Positions 27,458 to 37,322 are shown, numbered from the stretch's first letter. The stretch is 64,000 nt of DNA from Desulforapulum autotrophicum (GCA_020723285.1 DYJE01000012.1:55166-119165); one strand, 5' to 3'. Numbers and translations are program-made. The notes: generated by a model not told the origin, from the sequence alone.

Positions 27458-28405
27458 CTAAAATCCTTTATAAATCAGCCGTTCAAAATAATCGCGTAAA
27501 GACCAGTAAAGGAATTTGATATGTCTTGAAAATCTCGCTTTAAAACCCAGTCTTTTGAAATAATTTTTCCTGAAGCTGATTTCAGGCCGCTCATCGGCAA
27601 AAACAAACCGGGGATGAACGAGAGGAAAAACCATGGGCTCGGTTTTCAAGTCGCAAAAAACAGGCTCTTTACGTTTGGTATGGGTGGCGGTTTCATCATA
27701 GCCGATGTTTTTGACGAAGTTTGACTCAGGAACGATGCACAGTCCATTCTGAGCGTAGCAGGTGAAATTCCACCAGTAATCCCAATTCACCCTGGCACCG
27801 CTCATGAATTCAGAAAAAAGTCTCTGCCAGTATGTCTGATCCACAGGTTTGGGAAAACAGGAACGGATCATTTCCGGAAGATCCGCTGTATCATAGAGTT
27901 TTTGGGGAATGGTGTGGTAACGCCAGGCCCTTTTCCAGGTACCCCAGGCTCCATGACATCTGAAGTACCGGCTGAAATGATAACTGAACGGATGATTTCG
28001 TTTCTCGTATGGGGAGAGACTTGATATCTGCATGATCCGCTCGTCATCGCGGTAACGCTCAAACAATTCCGCGCTAAACCTGAAAAAGTCAGCATGAATA
28101 ACAACATCATCTTCAAGAATGATTCCATAGTCAACAGACTCGAAAAACCACCCGACAGCCGAAGCCACATGGGGGTCGCAGCCCATGTTGTCGTCCAGAA
28201 ACCGCGTGACGATGTCGCAGGGCCAGTCGATTTCATCGACAACGTTTCTCGCTTGGACGCATTTGGTTTTATCGTCGGCATTACCCTGTCTGGGTCCGTC
28301 AGCGGAAACAAACAGCCTGGCCGGCTTGGCGTTTCTCAGAGATTCAATGAGGCCGCGAAATTTATCAGGTCGATTAAAAATTGTAATCAATACAGGAACA
28401 TTCAT
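27458..28405 (-). CDS. GT-A type glycosyltransferase (GT2-like)
   Basis: A 315-residue protein that begins VPVLITIFNRPDKFRGLIES and has RLFVSADGPRQGN, then FLDDNMGCDPHVASAVGWFF and YGIILEDDVVIHADFF. The EDDV motif is the metal- and nucleotide-sugar-binding DxD of GT-A enzymes. The pattern matches a set of glycosyltransferases found in polysaccharide loci that are related to GT2 but shorter. The C-terminal part has several aromatic motifs (YFRCHGAWGTWKRAW). The sugar specificity is unknown. Confidence 0.78.
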   Translation of the reverse strand: MNVPVLITIFNRPDKFRGLIESLRNAKPARLFVSADGPRQGNADDKTKCVQARNVVDEIDWPCDIVTRFLDDNMGCDPHVASAVGWFFESVDYGIILEDDVVIHADFFRFSAELFERYRDDERIMQISSLSPYEKRNHPFSYHFSRYFRCHGAWGTWKRAWRYHTIPQKLYDTADLPEMIRSCFPKPVDQTYWQRLFSEFMSGARVNWDYWWNFTCYAQNGLCIVPESNFVKNIGYDETATHTKRKEPVFCDLKTEPMVFPLVHPRFVFADERPEISFRKNYFKRLGFKARFSRHIKFLYWSLRDYFERLIYKGF

Positions 28406-28445
28406 TATACATCCTTCAGAATTTCGATGAAAAATGCCCGAACGG

Positions 28446-29801
28446 TCAAAATCCCTGACTTTTCGGCCTGGAGGCGAACCAGGCGAAAAAAAAGCTGACG
28501 GCCACGGATATCATCTGCCCCAGAACGGAAAATGCCGCCAGCCTGTCCAGGGCCATGCCGCCGGGAGTCTTGACATTGATCCAGAGAATCCCGCTGTAAA
28601 CCAGAAAACCGGCGGTCACGGAAATCCCGAAATACCAGGTTTTTTTGGCCACAATCAGAAGCTGCCTGGGCAGATCGATGACGGGGATCAGGGCCAGCCA
28701 GCAAAGACTTTGAAACACAGGGACGCAATCGAGGTACTTTGGCAGGACCCGGGCAACGACGGGTTTAATCGACACCAGTGCAATCAGGATCAGAGGGAGC
28801 ATCATGGCTGTACCGGCCAGGGTGCATTTGAGGCAGTAGAGAAAACATATCTTCATGTTTTTCCCGCTGGAACCGTACAGCATGGCGATGCGGGGATGAA
28901 AAACCTGACTGATGGACCGGGCCACAGTCACAAGGGTTGCCGAAAGGGCTCCGGCGTATGCGAAAAGCCCAAGGGATCTTGCGTTCATGGTCTGAAGAAT
29001 ATAAGTCCGCTCAAGGGCCGTCCAGAGATTGGTTGACGTGTATGTAAAAACCATAAGGGGTGCTCCGAAGGCCATCATTCTCAGCAAAACGCCCCGGTTG
29101 AGCTTCGGGACCGGCCTGATGGGCCTGTTGACATGGGCGTAAACCGAACTCACGACCTCCGGTGCGGAATAACGCAGACACAGGCCCGTGAACTGGTAAA
29201 AAACCACAAAAGGCAAAATGAGAAGGGACATCACCGAGGACAAGAACGTCGCCTTGGACCACTGAACAAAATCCCCGCTGTTTTTGTAGGTGGTGCCCAG
29301 ATAGAACATGTAAAGGGTCGCAAACGAGACAAGAATCTGGGTTGCCCATCCCAGTGCCCCGTGCCAGTCTCCCCGGATAACTGAAATCACGCTGAGGGCA
29401 CCGAAAACAATGGCGTGGACCGCTATGAGAACCAGGGTCCATCCCAGAGCGTTCCCCGCGTACAGAAAAGCCGTGGGCTGGTCATCCTTTCCGATGAAAT
29501 AGGGATACTGACGGGCAAAGGACGTGAACACACCCAGATGGAGAAAAAACATATAGGCCGGGAGAATGGTGAACCGGGTGTAGTAGCCCAGTGTTTCAGG
29601 GCCGATAAACCTTCCCTGGATGATGCTGCCCACAAATCGAAGGGCTGTGGCGAAAAGTCCGCTTGCAGCGAGGGACGCGATGGAAATCAGAATCTGCCGG
29701 TTTGATTCTCCGGAAAAGAAGGCTTTGAACGATTTTTTCCAATGTGTGATCACAGTCTGAATTCCGGAGGGCGGAATATGAATCCCCGAAAGGTGGGCCA
29801 T
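28446..29801 (-). CDS. Wzx-type polysaccharide flippase (MATE/MOP superfamily)
   Basis: A 451-residue integral membrane protein with about 12 hydrophobic helices, expected to flip the undecaprenyl-linked repeat unit to the periplasm. The N-terminal ILISIASLAASGLFATALRF helix and GRFIGPETLGYYT loop are typical of the polysaccharide biosynthesis (MOP) family, as is GSSGKNMKICFLYCLKCTLA. The start overlaps the stop of the pyruvyl transferase gene by one base (TGATG), so these genes are coupled. Confidence 0.85.
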   Translation of the reverse strand: MAHLSGIHIPPSGIQTVITHWKKSFKAFFSGESNRQILISIASLAASGLFATALRFVGSIIQGRFIGPETLGYYTRFTILPAYMFFLHLGVFTSFARQYPYFIGKDDQPTAFLYAGNALGWTLVLIAVHAIVFGALSVISVIRGDWHGALGWATQILVSFATLYMFYLGTTYKNSGDFVQWSKATFLSSVMSLLILPFVVFYQFTGLCLRYSAPEVVSSVYAHVNRPIRPVPKLNRGVLLRMMAFGAPLMVFTYTSTNLWTALERTYILQTMNARSLGLFAYAGALSATLVTVARSISQVFHPRIAMLYGSSGKNMKICFLYCLKCTLAGTAMMLPLILIALVSIKPVVARVLPKYLDCVPVFQSLCWLALIPVIDLPRQLLIVAKKTWYFGISVTAGFLVYSGILWINVKTPGGMALDRLAAFSVLGQMISVAVSFFFAWFASRPKSQGF

Positions 29802-30931
29802 CAGATAACTCTGCCGCCAAGGGCAGCCCTTAGAAAAGCCTTTGAAGCTTCCACATGTTTCCCCAGCGCATGCCCGACAGATTCGAAATCCGTCTCCGAA
29901 TCGATGGCCGCCTGAACCGATTCCGGCGAGAGATCCGTCAGCTGATGGTTCGAAAGACCGGCCAGTTCAAGCAGGGTCTGTATGCGGGAATTGCCGATGG
30001 TGTGGGGAACCCCTATGAAGGGTTTCCTGAAGAGAATGGAAAAAACCGTGCCATGGAAGGAGTTGGTCAGGACCATGGCGGCATTTTTGATCAGGCCCAG
30101 AAATTCACCGGGTCCGGCATCGAGAAGAACCTTGTCGGCAAGTTTCAGCCACCTGAAATCGTAGCGCAGGGGCATGACGCAGACGATCCTTAAGCCCGTC
30201 CGTTCCGCAACCTGACTTACAAGCCGGTAAAAGTCCATGTTTTCACCGAGTTCCATGGGATATACCAGGATATAGTCACCGGAAACCCCAGGGTTTTCAA
30301 GAATATCACCGTAATCATGTTCCGTGAGAAGCAGGGTGGGATCAACCACCAGAGCCGCCTCCCGTCCGGTGAGTTCCCTGATGAGCTGCTGTCCGCGTGT
30401 TTCACGCACGGACAGATGATGATACCGTTTCAGATATCCGGCGATCCTTGGGGAAACGTCAGAGGGAATGTCCTTGACGCCGAAACTGGGCGCATAACTG
30501 ACAAGCCGTGTTTTTTCAGGGCATGCAAACCCCAGGTGATAGACAACGCCCAGGTCGGTGTCCAGAAAACGAGGCCGCCAGACCTGGTCCGAACCGGTGA
30601 TGAGCACATCGAACTGCGGCGGATTCTTTTCAAGCTCGGTAAGACTTGGGTATCCGGTCGAGGACAGGGGGAGCCGCTCATGGATGAAACGGAAGAAACG
30701 CCGGTCATGCCGCCTGTTGGCGCGCCAGCGCATCAGATTGTATCCCCTGGTGATATACGCTCCTGGACGGTCCGCTTTTTCGGCCAGCCTGCCGTGGCCG
30801 GGGTCAAGGGTGCAGTCAAGGGTTCTGCACGCATGCCCCATGGCCCGGACCGTCCGGTTCAGGGCATAGGCCTGGAGGACAGCTCCGTAATTGAAATGAT
30901 TGTGGATGGTGACGATGCCGACATTCATCAT
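29801..30931 (-). CDS. Polysaccharide pyruvyl transferase family protein
   Basis: A 376-residue member of the family that adds ketal-linked pyruvate to sugars from phosphoenolpyruvate. The N-terminus VGIVTIHNHFNYGAVLQAYA is the hallmark, with FDVLITGSDQVWRPRF in the middle and AAMVLTNSFHGTVFSILFRK near the C-terminus, which carries the conserved H. In many loci such genes sit with an FrhB-like Fe-S protein, present here at 36030. The start could be 30931 or 30928 (ATGATGAATG); GGAAA upstream suits either. Confidence 0.9.
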   Translation of the reverse strand: MMNVGIVTIHNHFNYGAVLQAYALNRTVRAMGHACRTLDCTLDPGHGRLAEKADRPGAYITRGYNLMRWRANRRHDRRFFRFIHERLPLSSTGYPSLTELEKNPPQFDVLITGSDQVWRPRFLDTDLGVVYHLGFACPEKTRLVSYAPSFGVKDIPSDVSPRIAGYLKRYHHLSVRETRGQQLIRELTGREAALVVDPTLLLTEHDYGDILENPGVSGDYILVYPMELGENMDFYRLVSQVAERTGLRIVCVMPLRYDFRWLKLADKVLLDAGPGEFLGLIKNAAMVLTNSFHGTVFSILFRKPFIGVPHTIGNSRIQTLLELAGLSNHQLTDLSPESVQAAIDSETDFESVGHALGKHVEASKAFLRAALGGRVI

Positions 30932-30971
30932 AGCAGGTTTCCTCGATGGGGTTTGCAGCTGCCGGGGTCTG

Positions 30972-31739
30972 TCATTTCTTCCTGTTCATCACATACCCGA
31001 GGACCTTGTCCCTGGGAAGAATGCCCAGAACCGAGTCTATATCCTTGTGGGTCGTCACCCCCTCTTCCACAACCAGCAATATGGCATCCACCAGAGGGGC
31101 GAACGTCAAGGCGTCCGCCGAATGGAGACAGGCCGGGACATCGAAAAAAACGGTTCTGTCGCTGTATCTTTGCTTCATTTCAGAGACCAGAGCCGCCATC
31201 TGGGGTGAGCCCAGGAGTTCCGAACTGCCGTGGATGGATCGTCCGCCGGAGATCACCGTCATTTTTTCGATCCCCGGCCAGACCATCACCCGGTTCATGG
31301 CGTCTCCGTCGATGAGAATGTCAGCCAGTCCTTTATCGCCGGGGATGCCCATATACCGGCAGATGGTCTGGTTTTTCAGATCACAGTCCACGAGTAGCAC
31401 CGTATCGTCGCAGGTTTTGGCGAGGGTCAGTGCAAGATTGATGGCCGTCACCGTTTTTCCCGCACACGGTCCGGCACTGGTGATCATGATGGTGTTCCAC
31501 CCGTTTTCACGGGTCTTCCGGAGAATCTGCGCCCTCAACCGGGTATAGTTTTCCTGAACGTCCGATCCTGAAAACATGCACATGCAGCGATTGTCCTGCA
31601 TTCGCGCAGGATCAGGTTCAAAGCGCCTCGAATCGACGTAGGCCGGAGCGTTCCATATGCCCGAAATATCCGAAACATTGAGCTCGGTGCCTGTGGCTTT
31701 TGATGCGGTTTTGATCAAAGACAAAAAACGGTTTTTCAT
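30972..31739 (-). CDS. CpsD/CapB-type EPS ATPase (BY-kinase fold)
   Basis: A 255-residue P-loop ATPase of the MinD-like, bacterial tyrosine kinase type that works with a Wzz-like co-polymerase. The Walker A variant GPCAGKT (90-96) and Walker A' TVLLVDCDLKN (about 113-123) are present, and KVLGYVMNRKK is the end. The tyrosine-rich tail of classical BY-kinases is missing, so autophosphorylation at that site is not expected. It may instead act as a length-control ATPase. The start at 31739 has AGGAAAAAG in front. Its partner Wzz-like protein is at 39440, without a fused kinase domain. Confidence 0.85.
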   Translation of the reverse strand: MKNRFLSLIKTASKATGTELNVSDISGIWNAPAYVDSRRFEPDPARMQDNRCMCMFSGSDVQENYTRLRAQILRKTRENGWNTIMITSAGPCAGKTVTAINLALTLAKTCDDTVLLVDCDLKNQTICRYMGIPGDKGLADILIDGDAMNRVMVWPGIEKMTVISGGRSIHGSSELLGSPQMAALVSEMKQRYSDRTVFFDVPACLHSADALTFAPLVDAILLVVEEGVTTHKDIDSVLGILPRDKVLGYVMNRKK

Positions 31740-31761
31740 GCTTTTTCCTGTTTCAACTTTG

Positions 31762-32976
31762 TTAAAGTGAACACTCAATCTGGATTTTGAAAACATTCTT
31801 CCGCAATTGATAGTCTGTGGACCTGTATTGGGTATAAGCGTATGCCCCCGAAATCAGGAAATCATCCGCGAGCTGGTATGAAAGACCTGGCGAAAGGCCA
31901 AAGGTTTTCAAACGTTCTTTTCCTTCACTTTCTCCATCATCACTTCTGTTCAGGCGGAAAAACGTGGTCAGCCGGAGCGTGAGATCCTTTGAAAGACGCC
32001 TGTATCCAGAGATATCGACGGATGTCCTGTCCATGGACCGGGCCTCGCCGGACGAGGGCTGAAGGCTTTCGTCAATGGAAATCTGCATGGAACGGTCATC
32101 GGTCTTGTAGACAAGCCCGGCTTTGCCGATGAGGCCCCAGGTGTAGTTATGATCATCTTTGTATATGTACCTGACAGGATAGGACCGCATGTCGATGCCC
32201 GTCAGGACCTTATAGGTGTATGTGGTGTATCGTGAGCCGGCGTTACAGAAAAAAGTCAGGTTTTCTTCCGGGTTCCTGCTGAACCCCAGGGATGCATACA
32301 CCTGTTCAACGGTGCTTGTGCCGTAGTCGTAAAGTCCGTATCCTGCGTAAAATTGGAAAAGCGCCAGTTCACTTGCCTGAAAAACGATTCCGGCGGAACC
32401 GCCTTTTGACGTCAGATCGACATCGTCTGCGTCATCCGTGTCCGAGTCGGTGCTTTCATCGCTGTAGTTCAGTGAAAGTTCCGATGAAAAGCGTTCGGAA
32501 AACCGTTGTTTGACCGACATATCGCCCTTGAGGAACTCATGTTTTTCCGTGTCAAGAAGAAGCCCGGTGGACGAGAGATAGCTGTCGAAATCCGAATCTT
32601 CTCCCCAGGACACATTCAGATGGCAGGCCGTTTTTTCATGGGCGTTCCAGTTCACAGCGCTTTTCACGACCCAGTCGTCGTTGTTCAGCCTGTGGTAATC
32701 TTTTAAAAACGTCCGGGACCATTGGCCGGAAAGAGCTGTTTTCATGCGATCGGAACTGTTGTCAACACCGGCTTCGGTGGTAAGGACCGCCGACCATCCT
32801 TCCTTTTCATGGTCTTCGTCAAAAAAAAGATTGTCGGAGAATTCCTCTTTCAACCCCGCTTTCAGCCGGTATTCAACATCATCCGGATACGCCGTTTGCG
32901 GAAAGATCCAGGCGATCATGATGAACAAAGCCCATGATCTGACAAATCCCATCAGCAAGCCGCAATTCCGATTCAT
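31762..32976 (-). CDS. Outer-membrane beta-barrel protein of the exosortase/EPS locus
   Basis: A 404-residue exported protein. After a signal peptide (FVRSWALFIMIAWIFPQTAYP), the mature protein begins YRLKAGLKEEFSDNLFFDED, the usual first strand of the large barrels found in PEP-CTERM loci. The rest alternates polar and hydrophobic residues in strands ending with an aromatic, and the C-terminus IQIECSL is strand-like. It may be the outer-membrane conduit for the polysaccharide or a surface protein. The start used here gives the best signal peptide; ATGs at 33000 and 33021 are possible alternatives. Confidence 0.7.
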   Translation of the reverse strand: MNRNCGLLMGFVRSWALFIMIAWIFPQTAYPDDVEYRLKAGLKEEFSDNLFFDEDHEKEGWSAVLTTEAGVDNSSDRMKTALSGQWSRTFLKDYHRLNNDDWVVKSAVNWNAHEKTACHLNVSWGEDSDFDSYLSSTGLLLDTEKHEFLKGDMSVKQRFSERFSSELSLNYSDESTDSDTDDADDVDLTSKGGSAGIVFQASELALFQFYAGYGLYDYGTSTVEQVYASLGFSRNPEENLTFFCNAGSRYTTYTYKVLTGIDMRSYPVRYIYKDDHNYTWGLIGKAGLVYKTDDRSMQISIDESLQPSSGEARSMDRTSVDISGYRRLSKDLTLRLTTFFRLNRSDDGESEGKERLKTFGLSPGLSYQLADDFLISGAYAYTQYRSTDYQLRKNVFKIQIECSL

Positions 32977-33001
32977 GCAATCCGTGCTTGACATCGGCAT
33001 C

Positions 33002-34576
33002 TTACTGGGGCAGGTATTCACGCAGCACCGGATTGACCGCTGAGATGAAGGCCCGCATCCGCTCTTCGGCGGCTGCTTCAGACTCGTCGGGATAAATGAG
33101 CGTGATCACACGGACCAGTGCGCCGTCGGTCCTGTGCCGTGTCAGTGCATCCCAGAAATTATAGGCTTTCATCTGGAATTCATGGGTCATGATCCTCCCC
33201 CTTGCCGGAAACCAGTAAAACGCAAGCTGTTTGATGGAATCTTTCTGAATGACCGCCCTTTTCACGGTCATTGTGGTTCCGTCGTTCAACATCATGGTTT
33301 CCGGACCCGCCTGCTCGAATTCCCAGCCGCCACCCCGAAGACAGGACGCAGGGGAATGGATGGACTCCCCCTTTCTCTGGCTTTCATAATAGGCCACGTA
33401 AAAGTTGATCATCCGGCCGTCAGGGGCCTTGTAATCGGCCATGACATAATCCGTGAAATCAAGCTCGTCCACAATGCTCGGCTCCATGGGCTGACGTTCG
33501 CCCGTCCAGGGCCCCAGATCAAGGGGAAAACCGGCAAAGGGCCTGATCATGGGAACGGATTCACGGAATTCGACCCCTTTGGCAAAGGTAAGATTCGCCG
33601 CCAGAAAAATCATGATAAAAACGATCTGCGGAATTCTGTGAACAGGTTTTTTTTCGAGGGTTTCTTTGGATGGCTCCCGTGTTTCCGGCTCCGTTTCTTT
33701 CATGATGTCATTCCCGGCCATGTCCCTGTCCGGTAAAAAAAAGGTCATCAGGCCTATTTCCAGACATAAAGCGGCCAGTGTCATCATAAAAATCAGCCAC
33801 CCTTCAAAATCATGAAAAAAACCTTCCACCGCCTGGGTTCCGAACTGCTCGGAAAGAATCCCCGACAAGGCGATTCTCAGGCTGTTGCTCAAAACGGTTA
33901 GGGGCGTTGAAGACAGGACGATGACGATTTTTTTCCACATCCGGGCTTTGTAAAAATAGGCGACAAGGATGGAAAGGACCATCATGGGAAAGAGGTACCT
34001 CAGTCCGCTGCACGCATCCACAACCTGAAGCTTCGTGAATCCGAGGTCGATGATGTTGCCTTCCCTGTGGGCGCTGATTCCGTAACCCTGCATCATCATC
34101 ACGCCAATTCGGGATGACAGAATTTTCAGCTGAAGGGTGATCCGGTTGTTGATAAACGCCGGAAACGGAAACATGGCCAGTGAAAACAGGAGGGGAAACA
34201 GGATGATTTTAATTTTTTTCCATCCCAGGGCCGCATGCAAAAAACCGAAAACAACCAGCCAGAGAGACACGTAAAGGGTGTAATACTCTCCGGCCAGCTC
34301 TCCGATCCAGAACAGAAAAACCCCGGCAGCGGCCATGGCCACACCGTTCCATGAAGGTTCGGACATGGCATCCCGAAGCGGATGGCGTTTCAGCCAGACA
34401 AGATACATCACAATCACCGGTACGAGCATACAATGAGAGTAGTCACCCTTCATCCAATCCTTGAAAACCAGCCATTCAAGGGCTTGAGCGTACAGCCCGA
34501 TGAGAAGGATGCCGAACAGGACAGCTGCTGCGGCCCATGGATAATCTATTTTTGCATGCTTAAAAAAATCGCGCAT
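33002..34576 (-). CDS. xrtD: Exosortase with C-terminal EpsI domain (XrtD-like)
   Basis: A 524-residue membrane protein. Exosortases are Cys peptidase/transpeptidases that cut C-terminal sorting signals at the inner membrane. The N-terminal half has about eight helices with the catalytic triad visible: Cys189 in VVDACSGLRY, Arg234 in VLSNSLRIALSG and His255 in FFHDFEGW. From about residue 310 an EpsI domain follows (PFAGFPLDLGPWTG, ADYKAPDGRMINFYVAYY, PASCLRGGGWEFEQ), covalently joined as in the VPLPA-CTERM-type XrtD. A VPLPA-CTERM-like protein is encoded at 46171. The ATG at 34576 is chosen because the upstream frame overlaps the ligase gene and is not protein-like. It is preceded by a weak AGGG. 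Confidence 0.9.
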   Translation of the reverse strand: MRDFFKHAKIDYPWAAAAVLFGILLIGLYAQALEWLVFKDWMKGDYSHCMLVPVIVMYLVWLKRHPLRDAMSEPSWNGVAMAAAGVFLFWIGELAGEYYTLYVSLWLVVFGFLHAALGWKKIKIILFPLLFSLAMFPFPAFINNRITLQLKILSSRIGVMMMQGYGISAHREGNIIDLGFTKLQVVDACSGLRYLFPMMVLSILVAYFYKARMWKKIVIVLSSTPLTVLSNSLRIALSGILSEQFGTQAVEGFFHDFEGWLIFMMTLAALCLEIGLMTFFLPDRDMAGNDIMKETEPETREPSKETLEKKPVHRIPQIVFIMIFLAANLTFAKGVEFRESVPMIRPFAGFPLDLGPWTGERQPMEPSIVDELDFTDYVMADYKAPDGRMINFYVAYYESQRKGESIHSPASCLRGGGWEFEQAGPETMMLNDGTTMTVKRAVIQKDSIKQLAFYWFPARGRIMTHEFQMKAYNFWDALTRHRTDGALVRVITLIYPDESEAAAEERMRAFISAVNPVLREYLPQ

Positions 34577-34604
34577 TGATTTGCCCTGAATCTCGTTGTT
34601 TGTC

Positions 34605-35969
34605 TTACAAAGATGCCTCATCGCATGACGACCCGTCCGGCGATAGCCGGGTCCGGTCTGCTGAGCCGACGTACACACTCAACAAGGCGATGATAACGTA
34701 GGTGATGCCCCAGCTTTCCTTGAACATCCAGTTGATCGCGCCGTACATGAACAACGCCACGAGCATCCGGCCATCCATCACGTCCGATGCTTTTCCTGTG
34801 ACAATCCTGACAATCATCACCAGACAGAGACCCAGAACTGAAACAAGGAAAGAAAAACCCACGACGCCCTGCCCTGCCAGCACTTCAAGATAATAGTTGT
34901 GGACACGGGCGGCGCTGGTCCTTTTGTTGATCAGGTTTTCTTTTGGAAAAATGAAACAGGAGCCCACCCCCAGAGCGGGTTTTTCCTGCCAGCGTTTGTA
35001 GGCGTATTCGTAGGCCGACATCCGGCCGTTTGACATTTCGGAAAAGCTTTTTCCCACACTCTGCTCCACTCGCTGGTCGATCAGCCTTTCGAAATAGCCC
35101 TCGACGCCGGGCAACATCACCAGGCTTGACAGAACAAGAATGGACAGAGCCCCGGCCCAGGCCACAAGCCGTCCGTTGATGTAAGGGTATATGAAGTAGA
35201 CCAGACAGATGAACGTTGCAAGAAACCGTGTCCGGGAATTGCCGAGAACCAGACCGAACAACGCAAGAACACAGAAGAATATCAGGAACCCGCCGTTCAT
35301 TTTCCGGTTGACGAGGAAATATCCCAGAAGAAGGACCAGAAGCCCCGATTCCCAGAATACGGGCGGCGTGTTCAGGAAACGCATGAGGTGGAGTTCGTAA
35401 ATGGGATGACCGGCCAGCAGAAAAAAAACAGCGGCGACGGTTAAAAAAACGTGGGTGAACATAAACACATGGGCGGACGAAACAAAAAAACGGCGGATAT
35501 CGTCCCGAGTCTTAATAAGAACCGGGACAATGAACAGAAGAAAAAGAATGGTGATACCGCGCTGATAATTGGGGTTCGCTGAAAACTCGATGGTTTTCCC
35601 ATGGGCATCGGAATACATGAGCGGACTCATGAACGACCAGGCGACGATGACAAGAGACAGCCATACTGAAAGGCCGTGACGGAATTCAAAAAGGGAGAGG
35701 AACTCCTCTTTGAAATATTTGATGATAAAAAACAGAATGACGGGATACGTGGGATAGAGAGTCACGAAAGGCTTCCACGACGCGGCCCAGAGAACCGTGG
35801 GGTAAAAACTCATCATGGCGATGACCAGATAAGGCCGGAACAGGGCGAGCATTACAAGCACCGCACTCATAATGAGCCATCCCCAGAGGGAGCCTTCCAG
35901 ACTTAAAAAATTGACGTAGTTGTTAAGGCTGAGTTCCATCAATGCAAATATGTTTAAACCCTTTTCCAT
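34605..35969 (-). CDS. O-antigen ligase / polymerase-like membrane protein
   Basis: A 454-residue protein with about 12 hydrophobic helices and a long periplasmic loop, the layout of Wzy polymerases and WaaL/O-glycan ligases. The segment SNGRMSAYEYAYKRWQEKPA followed by GVGSCFIFPKENL and VHNYYLEVLAGQG is the conserved loop of the ligase family (LGxGxx...HNxxL). It could polymerise the repeat or ligate the glycan to a protein or lipid. Genes of this kind associated with exosortases have been annotated as O-glycosylation ligases. The first ATG has no ribosome site; the ATG at 35939 is an alternative start. Confidence 0.82.
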   Translation of the reverse strand: MEKGLNIFALMELSLNNYVNFLSLEGSLWGWLIMSAVLVMLALFRPYLVIAMMSFYPTVLWAASWKPFVTLYPTYPVILFFIIKYFKEEFLSLFEFRHGLSVWLSLVIVAWSFMSPLMYSDAHGKTIEFSANPNYQRGITILFLLFIVPVLIKTRDDIRRFFVSSAHVFMFTHVFLTVAAVFFLLAGHPIYELHLMRFLNTPPVFWESGLLVLLLGYFLVNRKMNGGFLIFFCVLALFGLVLGNSRTRFLATFICLVYFIYPYINGRLVAWAGALSILVLSSLVMLPGVEGYFERLIDQRVEQSVGKSFSEMSNGRMSAYEYAYKRWQEKPALGVGSCFIFPKENLINKRTSAARVHNYYLEVLAGQGVVGFSFLVSVLGLCLVMIVRIVTGKASDVMDGRMLVALFMYGAINWMFKESWGITYVIIALLSVYVGSADRTRLSPDGSSCDEASL

Positions 35970-36029
35970 GGCACAAAAAAAATGTCGTCATACCATGAAG
36001 GGTTCAAGAGAGAATATCATGATGATGGC

Positions 36030-37322
36030 TCAAACGGTCCTCCCCCTCGCGGGCAGGAAGCCTTTCAACCTTTCGAGACGCCGGTTCAGAAAACCGGCCG
36101 ATCTTTCGTAAAACCTCATGGGGACACGGCAGCAGACATCCGCCCGAAGGTATTCGCCCGACGCGATAAGCTTGAGGGCACGTGCTCGCAGACGCGGCAC
36201 AGGGTATACAGCGCCCCTCAATCTCCCGATATGTTTTGACGCGGTGGTGTAATCGCTTGGGATAACTCTGAGGCTCCTGCGCCCGACCAGTTCACGGATC
36301 AAGGCCTTGCCCTTGGGGGTGCTGGCCAGAACCAGGGAGTCACCCTTCTGATGATGCCATATTTCAGGAATGCCCCAGAAGTCGCCCAGGGTGATGTCGC
36401 CGGGTCTTGGCATGCTGCCGAAAGGACAGGTGAAACAGATTTTCTGAAGATAAAGGTGGTAAACCATGGCAGCCCTGAACCAGGGGTCTTCGCCGCAGTT
36501 TTTGAGGTATCTGGCACCGGACCTTTCGACAGCGCACAAGGTCTGAACGGACAGTTCCTTGTTTCTGAATGAAAAGGACTCGATACGGTCCCGGCTTCCG
36601 AAACGGTGATCCAGATAGGCGTGAAAGGACGTGAGGGACGGGACGCCGTGGCAGACAAGATCCACGAGAATCATGTTGGCCCTGGCTTCGGGCGGGGCGA
36701 CCAGACGCAAGCCCGCCACCTGGCAGGGCGTGCCGCAGAAAAGAACCGTCGATCCCCTTTTCGCAAGATCGACGATGTCACGGAACAGCCGGGCATGGAC
36801 CAGGCTTGGAATGTACTTCGACCCTTTCAGAGACGCGAGATCGTCCGGACTGTCAATCAGGACATGCCGGGGCGTCCAGCCTTCGCCCCAGGCGCAGCCG
36901 CACACAAGGCCTTTCTTTTCAAGCACGGTTTTCGCGAGTTCGGAAAAGACGCCGCCCGAACTGCTTGAAAGATGGTTTTCCCTGTCCGTGGACCAGGCGG
37001 CGCAGATATCGGGTTCATCCATATCTCCACGGCCTTCATCTTCTCCCGCGGCTCTGACCGGACAGAATTTCAGGCAGAGCATGCAGTTGTTGCACAGCGA
37101 TTCATCCACCGAAGGCCTGTAAAAACCCTCGCTGTTCAAAACCATGCGGATGGCCGTTTTGGGGCAGGCGCAGGAACAGGCCGAACAGCCGCAGCACAGG
37201 TCGTCGCCGATATGGGCGAGACTGGGTGCGGGATGGGTCACCTGTCTGAAAGCGCGGTTTTTTACGTCCGAAGTCGCGGAAGGCTCAGTCAAGGAGGCCT
37301 TCCTTGTATACGTTTGCGGCAT
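36030..37322 (-). CDS. FrhB-like Fe-S protein (coenzyme F420 hydrogenase beta-subunit family)
   Basis: A 430-residue protein with two 4Fe-4S clusters at the N-terminus (C43-C53: CCGCSACSCACPK; C77-C87: CNNCMLCLKFCPV), followed by the FrhB/FdhB core: SSSGGVFSELAKTVLEKKG, SKYIPSLVHARL, STVLFCGTPCQVAGLR, and TCPFGSMPRPGDITLGDFWG. In methanogens the family handles coenzyme F420; homologues in polysaccharide loci appear to act in sugar redox chemistry, possibly with pyruvyl transferases (29801). The ATG lies 38 bases inside fcl. A TTG at 37292 with a preceding AAGGAAGG would begin the protein at the fcl stop and may be the true start. Confidence 0.82.
   Translation of the reverse strand: MPQTYTRKASLTEPSATSDVKNRAFRQVTHPAPSLAHIGDDLCCGCSACSCACPKTAIRMVLNSEGFYRPSVDESLCNNCMLCLKFCPVRAAGEDEGRGDMDEPDICAAWSTDRENHLSSSSGGVFSELAKTVLEKKGLVCGCAWGEGWTPRHVLIDSPDDLASLKGSKYIPSLVHARLFRDIVDLAKRGSTVLFCGTPCQVAGLRLVAPPEARANMILVDLVCHGVPSLTSFHAYLDHRFGSRDRIESFSFRNKELSVQTLCAVERSGARYLKNCGEDPWFRAAMVYHLYLQKICFTCPFGSMPRPGDITLGDFWGIPEIWHHQKGDSLVLASTPKGKALIRELVGRRSLRVIPSDYTTASKHIGRLRGAVYPVPRLRARALKLIASGEYLRADVCCRVPMRFYERSAGFLNRRLERLKGFLPARGRTV

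Noticed and set aside
30317..31315. A 332-codon plus-strand open frame
   Set aside because: It lies opposite the pyruvyl transferase and the CpsD-like gene, both well supported.
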